64,000 nucleotides of DNA. It comes from Burkholderiales bacterium. Lineage in GTDB: Bacteria > Pseudomonadota > Gammaproteobacteria > Burkholderiales > Thiobacteraceae. The position numbers and the translations under genes are program-made. The stretch is from NCBI GenBank assembly GCA_023511995.1, contig JAIMAL010000005.1, positions 62,001 through 126,000 on the forward strand, in the 5' to 3' direction. The notes below the pieces were generated by a model. The model was given only the letters and a program-made list of their open reading frames with translations. It had not been told where the DNA came from and did not search any database. Positions 43,979 to 54,177 of the stretch are shown in pieces. The stretch's first letter is position 1. Every line of letters begins with the position of its first letter.

Positions 43979-45088
43979 ATGATCCTCATCCTCACCCCCA
44001 ACGTCGATCTCAATGCACCCGAGTACCGGCAGCTCATCGATTTCCTCGACCGGCTGCCCAACATCGAGTACCGCGTGCATCACGAGCAGGGCGCGCAGCA
44101 GCGCCTTACCGAAATCTATCTCATCGGCGATACCGCCACCCTCTCCCTCGACTACATGAAAAGCCTGCCCTGCGTGGAAAGGGTGGTGCGCGTTTCGGAG
44201 GAATACCGGGTGCTGGGACGTCACCGGGACGACACCCGTCCCACCCATTTCGAATACAACGGTGTGCGTTTCGCCCAGGACAATCTGAACATCTTCGCCG
44301 GCCTCTGCGCGGTGGATACGCGGGAACACGTGGAACTCATGCTCCGCGCCCTGCACGCCCAGGGTCTGGTCTGCACCCGCATGGGCGCCTACAAGCCCCG
44401 CACCAGCCCCTATTCCTTCCAGGGTCACGGCAAGGCCTGCCTGCCCTATGTCTTCGAGCTGGCGGGCAAATACGGCATCAAGGTGATCGCCATGGAGGTC
44501 ACCCATGAGTCCCATGTCGAGGAAATCCGTGAGGCGCTGCACCTCACCGGCCATCCCACGGGCATCATGCTGCAGATCGGCACCCGCAACACGCAGAATT
44601 TCGAGCTGCTGAAGGCGGTGGGGCGGCAGCAGGAATTTCCGGTGCTGCTCAAGCGGGGTTTTGGCATCACCCTCGACGAATCCCTCAACGCCGCCGAATA
44701 CCTCGCCTCCGAAGGCAACCGCAAGGTCGTTTTCGGGCTGCGGGGGATGAAGACCAACATGGGCGATCCCCACCGCAACTTCGTCGATTTCGCCCATGTG
44801 CCGGTGGTCAAACGCTTAACCCGCATGCCGGTGTGCATTGATCCGTCCCATTCCGTGGGCTCCCGCGCCGCCGACCCGGACGGCATTCTCGACATCTTCC
44901 ATGTCACCGCCCAGGGCGTGATTGCCGGCGCCAACATGATCCTGGTGGACTTCCACCCGGCCCCCGCCAAAGCCCTCGTGGACGGGCCCCAGGCCCTCAC
45001 CCTGGAGGAACTGCCCCGCTTTGTCGAGGATGTGACCATTGCCCGCGAGGCTTATGAGAAGCGGCGCGCCCTTGCCCGCTGCAGGTGA
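43979..45088 (+). CDS. DAHP synthase-like protein (type I beta paralogue, altered active site)
   Basis: A 369-residue protein with the two-part layout of type I beta 3-deoxy-7-phosphoheptulonate synthase: an ACT/ferredoxin-like N-terminal domain (1-85) and a TIM barrel. The KPRTSPYSFQG block, IQIGTRN-like LQIGTRNTQNF, LLKRG and CIDPSHSVGSR are present, with metal ligands C110, H291 and D335. Two differences stand out against the second copy at 57159-58175. The GPCSVE signature is GLCAVD, and the metal glutamate in VESHP is D324 (LVDFHP). The ERGIRTYE stretch is also replaced. It may be a diverged synthase or have another substrate. Confidence 0.75.
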   Translation: MILILTPNVDLNAPEYRQLIDFLDRLPNIEYRVHHEQGAQQRLTEIYLIGDTATLSLDYMKSLPCVERVVRVSEEYRVLGRHRDDTRPTHFEYNGVRFAQDNLNIFAGLCAVDTREHVELMLRALHAQGLVCTRMGAYKPRTSPYSFQGHGKACLPYVFELAGKYGIKVIAMEVTHESHVEEIREALHLTGHPTGIMLQIGTRNTQNFELLKAVGRQQEFPVLLKRGFGITLDESLNAAEYLASEGNRKVVFGLRGMKTNMGDPHRNFVDFAHVPVVKRLTRMPVCIDPSHSVGSRAADPDGILDIFHVTAQGVIAGANMILVDFHPAPAKALVDGPQALTLEELPRFVEDVTIAREAYEKRRALARCR

Positions 45089-45093
45089 CCCCC

Positions 45094-45522
45094 ATGGCAG
45101 CCAAATCGTCTCTACCCCTGCTCAGCAAACGCACTTTGAGCCTCGCGGCGGCGCGCCGAATTTCCGCCGCCGCCGAAGGCTTCGCCCGCCGCCGCGGCTG
45201 GAACGTGGTCATCGCCATCGTCGATGACGGCGGCCACCTTCTCCACCTCGTGCGCATGGACGGCACGCAGATCGGAAGCATCCAAGTCGCCCAGGCCAAG
45301 GCGCGTACGGCCCTTGCCTTCAAACGGCCGAGCAAGGCGTGGGAGGAAGCCCTGGCCGGCGGCCGCCGCGCCGTGCTGGGTCTGCCTGGCGTCACGCCCG
45401 TGGAGGGGGGACTGCCCCTGGTGGTGGATGGCGAGATCGTGGGCGCCATCGGTGTGAGCGGGGTCACCTCGGAGCAGGATGGATTGATCGCACGGGCGGG
45501 GGCGGCGCGGCTTGCCCGCTGA
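45094..45522 (+). CDS. GlcG/HbpS family heme-binding-like protein
   Basis: A 142-residue protein of the GlcG/HbpS (DUF336) family. Pattern: LSLAAARRISAAAEGFARRRGWNVVIAIVDDGGHLLHLVRMDG, then AQAKARTALAF and GLPLVVDGEIVGAIGVSG. Some members bind heme or corrinoids; others are uncharacterised. No signal peptide is seen. The ATG at 45094 follows the DAHP synthase-like gene by 5 bases (an alternative GTG at 45085 overlaps its stop). The gene is the last of the plus-strand cluster and is convergent with the next one. Confidence 0.85.
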   Translation: MAAKSSLPLLSKRTLSLAAARRISAAAEGFARRRGWNVVIAIVDDGGHLLHLVRMDGTQIGSIQVAQAKARTALAFKRPSKAWEEALAGGRRAVLGLPGVTPVEGGLPLVVDGEIVGAIGVSGVTSEQDGLIARAGAARLAR

Positions 45523-45603
45523 GGGTGCCATTGCTTCCAGCGCATGGGAGCCGCGGCTCCCTGAAACCTGCGTGGGACGGGGCAACGCCCCCGCGATTTC
45601 CCC

Positions 45604-46044
45604 TCAGCGACGTGGGCGTGGCTCGAAGGAGCGGATCATGGGCAGCATCGCCTGATAGGGCAGATCATCGAGGCTGCCGTGGCGGGAAAGAGCCCCACGC
45701 AACAGGGCCGCCACGTTTCCCGTCTCCTGCGGCCCTTCCCCCACCGCCTCGCCAAGGCCCGCCAGCCCCCCGCACTGCAGCTTCAGTTCCTTCGCATGGG
45801 GGAGGGGATCGTCCGGGTGCGCCACCTTGAGGACGAACATGGCGGCCCGCTTGAGCCGCTCCTTGAATCCCGCGCAAAGGGCGTGGGCCGCCTGGTCGCG
45901 ACAGCCCACCGCCTCCCGTTCGGCAATGTTGCGTCGCACAGCCATTTCGCAATCCACACACCGCCTGAGCATCCCCCGCTCGAAGACACATTGCAGGGGA
46001 TTGACCTCGCGGTAGGTCTCCCGGTAGGCGTTTTCGTCATACAT
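45604..46044 (-). CDS. Conserved cysteine-rich protein of unknown function
   Basis: A 146-residue soluble protein with six cysteines in the first two thirds: C19, C29, C32, C48, C57 and C91. The spacing C-x9-C-x2-C...C suggests metal or iron-sulfur binding. The segment HPDDPLPHAKELKLQCGGL looks like a conserved core that I have seen in other proteobacterial hypothetical proteins, but I cannot give a family name. It is 20 bases downstream of the 76-residue gene and convergent with the GlcG-like gene (81-base gap). Confidence 0.65.
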   Translation of the reverse strand: MYDENAYRETYREVNPLQCVFERGMLRRCVDCEMAVRRNIAEREAVGCRDQAAHALCAGFKERLKRAAMFVLKVAHPDDPLPHAKELKLQCGGLAGLGEAVGEGPQETGNVAALLRGALSRHGSLDDLPYQAMLPMIRSFEPRPRR

Positions 46045-46064
46045 GGCGAGGGAAGGCGCCGCCC

Positions 46065-46295
46065 TCAGTAATCGTCACCGATGCGGGGGGGCGCCTCGCG
46101 CACCTGAGACAGCAGGTCCTCCGCCACCAGTTCGTTCTCCGCGAAGATCACCTTGATCACCGTTCCTTCCGACAGATTCTGGGTTGCCCGCTGCTGTTTG
46201 GCAAAAGCACTCGCTTCCTTGAACACGTCGAAGACGCAGAGTTTTTCCAGACGGCGGATGGGCAGGTTTTCGATCCGGTACACAAAGTAAGGCAT
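46065..46295 (-). CDS. Small protein of unknown function, 76 residues
   Basis: A 76-residue protein, start MPYFVYRIENLPIRRLEK with a strong GGAGG ribosome site. It has an alpha/beta look: YFVYRI strand, helix FKEASAFAKQQRA, then TVIKVIFAENELVAEDLLSQVRE and an acidic end. No known domain recognised. It lies 25 bases after the hldD stop and 20 bases before the cysteine-rich gene, so it probably belongs to the hldD transcript or forms a pair with that gene. Confidence 0.68.
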   Translation of the reverse strand: MPYFVYRIENLPIRRLEKLCVFDVFKEASAFAKQQRATQNLSEGTVIKVIFAENELVAEDLLSQVREAPPRIGDDY

Positions 46296-46320
46296 GCTGC
46301 CTCCGTTGGGTTGCAATGGG

Positions 46321-47334
46321 TCACTGTCCGCTTTGTCCTTCCCCCTGCGCCAGGCGGTACTCCACATAGCGGGCGACACCTTCCTCCACGGTGAGGAACG
46401 GTTCCGTATAGCCCACATTGCGCAGACGGGAGATGTCCGCCTCGGTGAAGCTCTGATATTTACCTTTGAGCGCCTCGGGGAAAGGAATGTACTCAATGAT
46501 ACCCCGGCTTTGCAGCTCCGCCAGGGTCAGCGGTGCCTCCCCCCGCGCGCGGCGGCAGGCATTGATGGTGGCAACAGCCACGTCGTTGAAGGTCTGCGAG
46601 CGGCCGGTGCCGACATTGAAAATTCCCGAATACTCGGGATGGTCGAGGAAGTAGAGATTGACCTTGACCACGTCCTCGACGGAGATGAAATCCCGTCGCT
46701 GCTCGCCATTTCCGTAGCCGCCGCTGCCTTCGAACAGCCTCACCCGACCTTCGCTCATGTACTGGTTGAAGAAGTGAAAGGCCACCGAGGCCATGCGGCC
46801 CTTGTGTTGTTCCCGCGGCCCATAGACGTTGAAATAGCGGAAGCCCACCACCTGGCTGGTGAGATGGTGCCAGTGGCGGCGCAAATACTGGTCGAAGAGA
46901 AATTTGGAGTAGCCGTACACATTGAGCGGGGCCTCGAACTGGCGCTCTTCGCGGAAAATCAGGCCGCTGCCGTAGACGCTGGCGGAAGAAGCGTAAAGCA
47001 AGGGAATGTCCTCCGCCTGGCAGTGCTCGAAGAGGGTGACCGTGTAGCGGTAATTGTTGTCCATCATGTAACGGCCATCCGTTTCCATGGTGTCGGAGCA
47101 TGCACCCTCGTGCAGCACGGCGGCGATCTCGCCCTCCCAGGCGCCATCCAGAAGCATGTCGAGGAAATCCTGCTTGTCGATGTAATCGGCAATCTCGCAG
47201 TCCACGAGGTTGCGGAACTTGTCCGCCCGGCTCAGGTTGTCCACGCAGATGATGTTGGTCTCACCGCGCTCGTTGAGCGCCTTGACCAGGTTGGCGCCGA
47301 TGAAACCGGCCGCTCCGGTGACGATGTAGTACAT
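46321..47334 (-). CDS. hldD: ADP-L-glycero-D-manno-heptose-6-epimerase
   Basis: A 337-residue short-chain epimerase that makes the final heptose donor for LPS inner core. It has the N-terminal NADP loop [11 protein letters not shown], the catalytic tyrosine and lysine in [28 protein letters not shown] and [10 protein letters not shown]. The start [13 protein letters not shown] follows GGAGA. It is 88 bases downstream of the heptose kinase gene. Length is normal for HldD. Confidence 0.96.
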   Translation of the reverse strand: MYYIVTGAAGFIGANLVKALNERGETNIICVDNLSRADKFRNLVDCEIADYIDKQDFLDMLLDGAWEGEIAAVLHEGACSDTMETDGRYMMDNNYRYTVTLFEHCQAEDIPLLYASSASVYGSGLIFREERQFEAPLNVYGYSKFLFDQYLRRHWHHLTSQVVGFRYFNVYGPREQHKGRMASVAFHFFNQYMSEGRVRLFEGSGGYGNGEQRRDFISVEDVVKVNLYFLDHPEYSGIFNVGTGRSQTFNDVAVATINACRRARGEAPLTLAELQSRGIIEYIPFPEALKGKYQSFTEADISRLRNVGYTEPFLTVEEGVARYVEYRLAQGEGQSGQ

Positions 47335-47422
47335 GTGTTCTCCTTTTTCGATGCGCCTGGCGCCGAAGTCAAATCCCTTCTCCACCAAACCTTGCGCCCC
47401 GTGCAGGGCAATGCGCAAGGCG

Positions 47423-48340
47423 TTAGCCGAAGAGTTCTTCCCGGTGCACCACGGCGGTACCCAGCTTGCCAACGACGATGCCGGCCGCCCGGTTGGCAAT
47501 GCGCATGGCTTCCTCCAGGGGCGCACCGCAGGCCAGCATGAGGGCGAGCGTGCCGATCACCGTATCCCCGGCGCCGGAGACATCGAACACCTCCCGCGCC
47601 TGGGTCGGCTCGTGCAGCCGCTCACCCTGGCGGAAAAGCGTCATGCCCTCTTCGCTGCGGGTAACGAGCAGCGCATCGAGCTCGAGGCTGTGGATGAGGG
47701 CATGGGCCTTTTGCGTCAGTTCCTCCTCGCTGCGCCAACTGCCGGCGACTTCACGGAACTCGGCGCGGTTGGGGGTGAGCAGGGTGGCCCCGCGATAACG
47801 GCTGTAGTCATCGCCCTTGGGATCGACCAGTACCGGTTTGCCCGCGAAACGCGCCAGCTCGATCATGCGTTCGATGTGCATGAGCCCGCCCTTGCCATAG
47901 TCGGAGAGCACCACCACATCGCACTCGGGCAGCATGCGCTCGTAGTCGGCAAGCTTGGCGGCGAGGATTTCGTGGCTGGGCGGCGTCTCGAAATCGATGC
48001 GCAGAAGCTGCTGCTGGCGGCCAATGACCCGCAGCTTGATGATGGTGGAAATGGTAGCATCGGTGTGCAGAAAGGCCTGCACCCCCTCCGCCTGTAAAAG
48101 CTCGCGCAGCCGGCTTCCCGCCTCGTCCGCCCCCACCACCGACAAAAGCCAGGCCTGGCCGGAAAGCGCCGTGATGTTGCGCGCCACGTTGGCCGCCCCG
48201 CCCGGGCGATCCTCGCTGCCCGTCACCCGCACCACGGGCACGGGCGCCTCGGGGGAGATGCGGCTCACCTCGCCGAACCAGTAACGGTCCAGCATCACAT
48301 CGCCCACCACCAGGACTCTCGCCTCGCGCAGGTCACGCAT
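47423..48340 (-). CDS. rfaE1: D-glycero-beta-D-manno-heptose-7-phosphate kinase
   Basis: A 305-residue ribokinase-type sugar kinase, equal to the first domain of bifunctional HldE. It has [21 protein letters not shown], the ATP and base region [14 protein letters not shown] and KLGTAVV. The second (adenylyltransferase) domain of HldE is not fused and is not in the window, so that step must be encoded elsewhere. It sits between ugd and hldD. Confidence 0.94.
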   Translation of the reverse strand: MRDLREARVLVVGDVMLDRYWFGEVSRISPEAPVPVVRVTGSEDRPGGAANVARNITALSGQAWLLSVVGADEAGSRLRELLQAEGVQAFLHTDATISTIIKLRVIGRQQQLLRIDFETPPSHEILAAKLADYERMLPECDVVVLSDYGKGGLMHIERMIELARFAGKPVLVDPKGDDYSRYRGATLLTPNRAEFREVAGSWRSEEELTQKAHALIHSLELDALLVTRSEEGMTLFRQGERLHEPTQAREVFDVSGAGDTVIGTLALMLACGAPLEEAMRIANRAAGIVVGKLGTAVVHREELFG

Positions 48341-48364
48341 GGTGTCTTTCTTTCGTCCCCGGTC

Positions 48365-49687
48365 TCATTGCCGGCCGATGGGAAAATACTCGAACCCTGC
48401 CTGCCGCACCACGTTGGGTTCGTAGAGATTGCGGCCGTCGAAGATGACAGGCTGCCGGAGTCGGCGCCGCATGTCGGCAAAATCCGGGCTGCGGAAGACT
48501 TTCCATTCGGTGACGATCACCAGCGCATCGGCGCCGTCCAGGGCATCCATGGGGGTGGCCGCGTACGTAAGGCGGGGTTCGTCGCCATAGATGCGCCGGG
48601 CCTCGTGCATGGCCACCGGGTCATGGGCCCGCACCGTGGCACCCGCCTGCCACAGGCCCTCCATGATGACGCGGCTGGGTGCCTCGCGCATGTCGTCGGT
48701 GTCAGGCTTGAAGGCCAGCCCCCACAGGGCGAAGCAGCGGCCGCGCAAGTCTTCGCCGAAGCGGGCCTTGATTTTCTCCAGCAGCACCCGTTTCTGCCGC
48801 TCGTTGGCCGCCTGCACCGCCTCGATCACCCGCAGGGTGACGCCGTGTTCCTGCGCGGTGCGCTGCAAGGCCTGGACGTCCTTGGGGAAACAGGAGCCGC
48901 CATAGCCCACGCCGGCATAGAGGAAGTGATAACCGATGCGGGGATCGGAGCCGATGCCCTGACGCACGTGTTCGATGTCAGCGCCCAGTTTTTCCGCAAG
49001 CAGGGCCAGCTCGTTCATGAAGGAAATGCGGGTGGCAAGCATGGCATTGGCCGCGTACTTGGTGAGCTCGGCGGAGCGGATATCCATGGCGATCAGGCGT
49101 TCGTGGTTGCGCTGGAAGGGGGCATAGATCGCCCGCATGATTGCCAGCGCCCGGGGATCGTCGGTGCCGACGACGATGCGGTCCGGGCGCATGAAGTCCT
49201 CCACCGCCGCCCCCTCCTTGAGGAATTCGGGATTGGAGACCACGGCAAAGGGAATGTCGAGGCAGCGGCGGGCGAGCTCTTCCTGCACCGCGGCGCGTAC
49301 CTTGTCGGCGGTGCCCACCGGCACCGTGGACTTGTCCACGATGACCTTGTATTCGTCCATGTGGCGGCCGATGTTGCGCGCCGCCGCCACCACGTATTGC
49401 AGATCGGCGGAACCGTCCTCGTCGGGCGGCGTGCCCACAGCGATGAACTGCACCTGGCCAAAAGCCACACTCTTCGCCACGTCGGTGGTGAAGTGGAGTC
49501 GTCCGGCGGCCACGTTACGCCGGACCAGATCCTCCAACCCCGGTTCGTAGATGGGAATGCCTCCCTCGTTGAGCAGGGCGATCTTGCGCGCGTCCACGTC
49601 CAGGCACATGACCTCGTTGCCCACTTCGGCAAGACAGGTGCCGGTGACCAGCCCCACGTAGCCGGTGCCGATGATGGTGATTTTCAT
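48365..49687 (-). CDS. ugd: UDP-glucose 6-dehydrogenase
   Basis: A 440-residue enzyme that oxidises UDP-glucose to UDP-glucuronate for surface polysaccharides. It has N-terminal [44 protein letters not shown], the catalytic cysteine in [13 protein letters not shown] and [13 protein letters not shown]. The start at 49687 overlaps the pyrF stop by four bases. The end lies 24 bases before the heptose kinase. Confidence 0.96.
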   Translation of the reverse strand: MKITIIGTGYVGLVTGTCLAEVGNEVMCLDVDARKIALLNEGGIPIYEPGLEDLVRRNVAAGRLHFTTDVAKSVAFGQVQFIAVGTPPDEDGSADLQYVVAAARNIGRHMDEYKVIVDKSTVPVGTADKVRAAVQEELARRCLDIPFAVVSNPEFLKEGAAVEDFMRPDRIVVGTDDPRALAIMRAIYAPFQRNHERLIAMDIRSAELTKYAANAMLATRISFMNELALLAEKLGADIEHVRQGIGSDPRIGYHFLYAGVGYGGSCFPKDVQALQRTAQEHGVTLRVIEAVQAANERQKRVLLEKIKARFGEDLRGRCFALWGLAFKPDTDDMREAPSRVIMEGLWQAGATVRAHDPVAMHEARRIYGDEPRLTYAATPMDALDGADALVIVTEWKVFRSPDFADMRRRLRQPVIFDGRNLYEPNVVRQAGFEYFPIGRQ

Positions 49688-50391
49688 AGGAACGCTCCCT
49701 TGATTTCCTTTTCGATGTTTTCCAGCGCCGCCATGGGGTCCGGCGCCTGGGTGATGGGTCGGCCGATCACCAGGTGGCTTGCACCCGCACGGAGGGCCTC
49801 GGCGGGGGTGGCAATGCGCGCCTGATCCCCGGCTTGAGCACCCACCGGGCGGATACCCGGGGTGACCAGGAGAAAATCCGGACCATGCGCCGCCCGCAAC
49901 AGGGCCGCCTCCCTCGGCGAGCAGACCACGCCCGCAAGCCCGCACTCCTGTGCCAGACGCGCAAGCCGCACCACCACTGCCTCGGGGGGCTCGCTGATGC
50001 CCACTTCCACCAGGTCGGCCGCCTTCAGACTTGTGAGCACCGTCACGGCAACGAGATGGGGGGCCTGCGGCAGGCCCGCCAGGGCTTCCGCGGCGGCGGT
50101 CAACATGGCCCGCCCACCCAGGGCATGGACGTTGATCATCCACACCCCCAGCCCTGCCGCGGCGCGGCAGGCGGCGGCGACGGTGTGGGGAATGTCGTGG
50201 AACTTGAGATCGAGAAAGACCTCGAAGCCCGCCGCCCTGAGTTTTTCCACCAGGGCAGGGCCGGCGGCAGTGAACAGCTCCTTGCCCACCTTGAGGCGGC
50301 AGCGGGCGGGGTCCAGCCGCCGGGCGAGCGCCAGCGCCGGCGCGCTGGCGGCATAGTCGAGGGCGACGATGATGCGGGGTTCGCTCAACAT
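49684..50391 (-). CDS. pyrF: Orotidine 5'-phosphate decarboxylase
   Basis: A 235-residue OMP decarboxylase, last step of UMP synthesis. It has [15 protein letters not shown], the catalytic [14 protein letters not shown] and the phosphate loop [21 protein letters not shown]. It starts 3 bases after lapB. The lapA-lapB-pyrF order is widely conserved in proteobacteria. Confidence 0.97.
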   Translation of the reverse strand: MLSEPRIIVALDYAASAPALALARRLDPARCRLKVGKELFTAAGPALVEKLRAAGFEVFLDLKFHDIPHTVAAACRAAAGLGVWMINVHALGGRAMLTAAAEALAGLPQAPHLVAVTVLTSLKAADLVEVGISEPPEAVVVRLARLAQECGLAGVVCSPREAALLRAAHGPDFLLVTPGIRPVGAQAGDQARIATPAEALRAGASHLVIGRPITQAPDPMAALENIEKEIKGAFL

Positions 50392-50394
50392 GGG

Positions 50395-51576
50395 CTAGCT
50401 CTGGGCCGAGGCCTGACGCTCCTCCAGCCGGCGCGGCGGGAAGGTCTCCCAGCCGCCGCAGGCGGGACAGCGCCAGAAAAACTGCCGCGCCTTGAAACCG
50501 CAATTGTCGCATTGGAAGAAGGCGAGGCGACGGGCATGCTGGTGAACAAGATTGCGGATGGCCTGCAGATCCTGTCTCGCCTCCGGGGGTGCCTCGTAGA
50601 GTTGGGCGTCGAGGATTTTTTCCAGGGCAAGCAGGGTCGGATTGCGGCGCAGCTCCTCGCGGCCCAGGCGGTGGGCGGCTTCGCTGCCCTCCGCCTCCAG
50701 GACCGCCTGGAAGGCGGCACCGAAGAGGTCCACGCTGGGATGGTTGGCAAGCCACCCTTTGAGCAGATGGGCCGCATCCTGCACCCGTCCCAGGTCACGG
50801 TAACAGGCGAGCAGTTTTTCCGCCACCAGCGGCAGATAGTCCGGGTTTTGCGCCTCCACCCGCCGCCAGGCGGTGATCGCCTCCTCCGGCCGCCGCGAGG
50901 CGAGGGCAAAATCCCCGGCGAGCACGGTGGCACGCACGTTGCGCCGGTTCACCCGCAGCGCTTCCGTGAGCTCGTCGGCCGCCGCGTCGAAACGCCCCTC
51001 CATGGCCAGGGCAGCCGCCTTCTCGCAATGAAACTGGCTGATTTCCACGAGATAGCCGGTGCCGGCGCTCTCGGCCAGACGCTCTGCCATGGCGATCGCC
51101 TTGTCCCATTCCTTTTCCTGGACGTAAATCTCCATCAGGGCGCGGCGGGCAGCCTCTACGTGGTGGGTTTTCTCCAGCTTCCGGAAGACCTGTTCGGCGC
51201 GGTCGAGGAGCCCCGCCTTGAGGTAATCCTGGCCGAGCTCCATCTGCGCCGCGAGGCGCTGCTCCTCGCCCAGATCGGGACGATCAATCAAACCCTGGTG
51301 CAACTTGATGGCCCGCTCCACCTCCCCACGACGGCGGAACAGCCCACCGAGGGTGAAATGCAGCTCGACAGTTTCGCTGTCCGCGCGCGCCGCCTCGGTG
51401 AAGGCTTCGATGGCCTTGTCCGGCTGCTGATTGAGGAGGAAGTTCAGGCCCTTGAAGTAGGACTCGGGCAGTTGTCTGGACTGGGAGATGACGTGCTTGA
51501 TGTCGATGCGGGCCGCCACCCAGCCGAGCAGGAAGAAGAGGGCGAACCCCAGCAGCCACCAGTATTCGAAATCCAC
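50395..51576 (-). CDS. lapB: LPS assembly regulator LapB (YciM)
   Basis: A 393-residue protein with one N-terminal membrane helix (about 5-22), a series of TPR helices from about residue 40 to 330 and a C-terminal rubredoxin-like metal domain ([18 protein letters not shown]). LapB controls LpxC turnover and so lipopolysaccharide output. It starts 16 bases after lapA. Length and domain order match E. coli LapB. Confidence 0.95.
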   Translation of the reverse strand: MDFEYWWLLGFALFFLLGWVAARIDIKHVISQSRQLPESYFKGLNFLLNQQPDKAIEAFTEAARADSETVELHFTLGGLFRRRGEVERAIKLHQGLIDRPDLGEEQRLAAQMELGQDYLKAGLLDRAEQVFRKLEKTHHVEAARRALMEIYVQEKEWDKAIAMAERLAESAGTGYLVEISQFHCEKAAALAMEGRFDAAADELTEALRVNRRNVRATVLAGDFALASRRPEEAITAWRRVEAQNPDYLPLVAEKLLACYRDLGRVQDAAHLLKGWLANHPSVDLFGAAFQAVLEAEGSEAAHRLGREELRRNPTLLALEKILDAQLYEAPPEARQDLQAIRNLVHQHARRLAFFQCDNCGFKARQFFWRCPACGGWETFPPRRLEERQASAQS

Positions 51577-51592
51577 GACGGGTTTCCGGCGT

Positions 51593-51886
51593 CTAAGCTT
51601 GACCCGCGGTTTGGGCGCCCTCGGCCCGCTGGGCCTCCTGGTTGCGCTGACGCAGTTCCCGTTTGAGGGCCAGGATCTCCCGCCGCTGGCGCAACATGTA
51701 GCTCACGCTCGCCGCCACCCCCGCCACCGCGCCCAGGGCAAAAAACACCAGAAGCACCACCACCAGGGGCGCCTGCCACTCGGTGCCCAGGTAATAGCGC
51801 AGGGTGACGACTTCACTGTTCTTGACGGCAAAGCCAACGGCGAGGAGGAACAACACCAGACCAAGCACCGGGGTGACGAATCGCAT
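51593..51886 (-). CDS. lapA: LapA family membrane protein (DUF1049)
   Basis: A 97-residue protein with two membrane helices (about 5-22 and 42-64) and a C-terminal coiled-coil rich in arginine and glutamine (LALKRELRQRNQEAQRAE). The NSEVVTLRYYLG segment after helix 1 is the LapA signature. It partners LapB. It lies 94 bases downstream of ihfB; that gap holds a 14-base GC palindrome (51935-51948) that may weaken read-through. Confidence 0.9.
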   Translation of the reverse strand: MRFVTPVLGLVLFLLAVGFAVKNSEVVTLRYYLGTEWQAPLVVVLLVFFALGAVAGVAASVSYMLRQRREILALKRELRQRNQEAQRAEGAQTAGQA

Positions 51887-51980
51887 GCCTTGCCTCCTCT
51901 GCCACCGGCCTGGTGCAGGCCCGCCTCAGCGAAAGGCCGGCGCCGGCCCCGGGGATTGCGTGCCTGCAGCGTTCACGGCC

Positions 51981-52298
51981 TCAGCTCTCACTGGCGGGCG
52001 GCGTTTCCGCCTGCCGCTTGCGGTTGTCCACGCGGTCCCTGAGCTCCTTCCCCGCCTTGAAGTGGGGCACATACTTGGCCGGCACCTCGACGCGGCCGCC
52101 GGTCTTGGGATTGCGCCCGATACGCGGTGGCCGGTAGTTGAGGCTGAAACTGCCAAAACCACGGATTTCGATGCGCTCCCCCTGCGACAGGCTTTTCGCC
52201 ATGGCATCGAGGATGGTTTTCACCGCCAATTCCGCGTCCTTGGTCACCAGCTGGGGATAGCGCGCCGACAGCCGCATGATGAGCTCCGATTTGGTCAT
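51981..52298 (-). CDS. ihfB: Integration host factor beta subunit
   Basis: A 105-residue DNA-bending protein of the HU/IHF family. The start [11 protein letters not shown] is the family start; an upstream in-frame TTG would add two residues. The signature [29 protein letters not shown] includes the beta-arm proline region. It follows rpsA by 18 bases, as in most proteobacteria. The partner ihfA is not in the window. Confidence 0.96.
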   Translation of the reverse strand: MTKSELIMRLSARYPQLVTKDAELAVKTILDAMAKSLSQGERIEIRGFGSFSLNYRPPRIGRNPKTGGRVEVPAKYVPHFKAGKELRDRVDNRKRQAETPPASES

Positions 52299-52316
52299 GG
52301 CCAAACCCCGGTTTTG

Positions 52317-54047
52317 TTATTGTCCGGTGCTCTTGGTATCCAGCTTTGCTTTCAGAAGCGCGCCCAGGTTGGTGGTGCCGCTGCTCGCCGACTGTTCGGC
52401 CGCCATTTTTTCCATGGCCTCGGCGGCCTCCGCCGCCTCCTTGGCCTTGATGGAAAGGCTGATGCTGCGGTTCTTCCGGTCCACGCTGATGATCATGGCT
52501 TCCACCTCATCCCCTTCCTTAAGGTGGGTGCGGATGTCCTCGACACGGTCACGGGACACTTCGGATGCCCGCAGATAACCTTCGACGTCATCGGCAAGCT
52601 GGATGACGGCGCCCTTGGCATCGAGGGATTTCACCGTCCCCTTGACGATGGCGCCCTTGTCGTGGGAGGCCACGTAGTTGGTGAAAGGATCGCCCTGCAA
52701 CTGTTTGATGCCGAGAGAGATGCGCTCGCGCTCGGGGTCGATGGCAAGCACCACGGCTTCCACTTCGTCGCCCTTCTTGTACTTGCGCACCGCCTCCTCG
52801 CCCGGCTCCGTCCAGGAGAGATCGGACAGGTGCACCAGACCATCAATGCCACCGGGCAGCCCGATGAAGACGCCGAAGTCGGTGATGGATTTGATCTGCC
52901 CCTTGACCTTGTCGCCCTTGCGGTAGTTGGCGGCAAACTCTTCCCACGGGTTGGGTTTGCACTGCTTCATGCCCAGGGAGATGCGGCGGCGCTCCTCGTC
53001 GATTTCGAGGATCATCACTTCCACCTCGTCGCCCACCTGCACCACCTTGGCCGGATGAACGTTCTTGTTGGTCCAGTCCATTTCCGACACATGCACCAGG
53101 CCTTCGATGCCCGGCTCGATCTCCACGAAGGCACCGTAATCGGTGATGTTGGTCACCTTGCCGAAAAGCCGCGTGCCCGGCGGATAACGGCGGGAAATGT
53201 TGACCCAGGGATCGTCGCCCAGCTGTTTGAGGCCGAGGGAAACGCGGTTCTTTTCCTGGTCGAACTTGAGGACCTTGGCCTCCACCTCATCGCCCACGGA
53301 GAGCACCTCGGAGGGGTGCTTCACCCGGCGCCAGGCCAGATCGGTGATATGCAGCAGACCGTCGATGCCCCCCAGATCGACGAAGGCACCATAGTCGGTG
53401 ATGTTCTTCACCACGCCCTTGACCACCATGCCTTCCTTCAGGCTTTCCAGGAGCGCCTGGCGCTCGGCGCCCAGGGTTTCCTCGAGCACAGCCTTGCGGG
53501 AGACCACCACGTTGTTGCGTTTCTTGTCGAGCTTGATGACCTTGAACTCGAATTCCTTGCCCTCGTAGGGGGTGGTGTCCTTCACCGGCCGCACATCCAC
53601 CAGCGAGCCGGGCAGGAAGGCGCGGATGCCGTTGATCATCACCGTAAGCCCACCCTTGACCTTGCCGGTGATGATGCCCTTGACCAGCTGGTTGTTTTCC
53701 ATCGCCTGCTCCAGCTCCTGCCAGGCGGCGATGCGCTTCGCTTTCTCCCGGGATAAGCGGGTGGAACCGTAGCCGTCCTCGAGGGCTTCGATGGCGACGG
53801 TGACGAAGTCGCCCTCTTTGACTTCGAGTTCGCCGCGATCATTGCGGAACTCGGAGGCGGGGATCACGCTTTCCGACTTGAGACCCGCGTTGACGATCAC
53901 CTCGTCGCCGCGGATCGCCACCACCTCGGCGGTGATGAGCTCGCCCACGCGCATTTCCTGGCGGGCAAGCGATTCTTCGAAAAGGGCGGCAAAACTTTCG
54001 TTGCCGGCAGCAGTCTGGGTGGTGGAGGTTTGCGAAGTCGCCATCAT
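52317..54047 (-). CDS. rpsA: 30S ribosomal protein S1
   Basis: A 576-residue protein with six S1 RNA-binding domains, typical for S1. Repeated text such as [43 protein letters not shown] and [22 protein letters not shown] marks domains 3 to 5. A tail with [13 protein letters not shown] follows domain 6. Two adjacent ATG codons begin it (54047, 54044). It lies between aroA-cmk and ihfB, the usual cmk-rpsA-ihfB order. Confidence 0.97.
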   Translation of the reverse strand: MMATSQTSTTQTAAGNESFAALFEESLARQEMRVGELITAEVVAIRGDEVIVNAGLKSESVIPASEFRNDRGELEVKEGDFVTVAIEALEDGYGSTRLSREKAKRIAAWQELEQAMENNQLVKGIITGKVKGGLTVMINGIRAFLPGSLVDVRPVKDTTPYEGKEFEFKVIKLDKKRNNVVVSRKAVLEETLGAERQALLESLKEGMVVKGVVKNITDYGAFVDLGGIDGLLHITDLAWRRVKHPSEVLSVGDEVEAKVLKFDQEKNRVSLGLKQLGDDPWVNISRRYPPGTRLFGKVTNITDYGAFVEIEPGIEGLVHVSEMDWTNKNVHPAKVVQVGDEVEVMILEIDEERRRISLGMKQCKPNPWEEFAANYRKGDKVKGQIKSITDFGVFIGLPGGIDGLVHLSDLSWTEPGEEAVRKYKKGDEVEAVVLAIDPERERISLGIKQLQGDPFTNYVASHDKGAIVKGTVKSLDAKGAVIQLADDVEGYLRASEVSRDRVEDIRTHLKEGDEVEAMIISVDRKNRSISLSIKAKEAAEAAEAMEKMAAEQSASSGTTNLGALLKAKLDTKSTGQ

Positions 54048-54177
54048 GAAGGGGTACCTGAAAAATGCCGCCCGAATCTTCCCGATTGCGGACGGGTTGC
54101 CTGTTTGTGACCACATCACCGGGGTAACCGAAACGGTCTTCAGGCTTTCAACAGCCTGCTACCGCCCTGGGTTTCCT

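Noticed and set aside
51935-51948. 14-base GC palindrome GGCCGGCGCCGGCC between ihfB and lapA as a terminator
   Set aside because: It has no proper loop and is followed by only three T residues on the transcribed strand, so an intrinsic terminator is not convincing.
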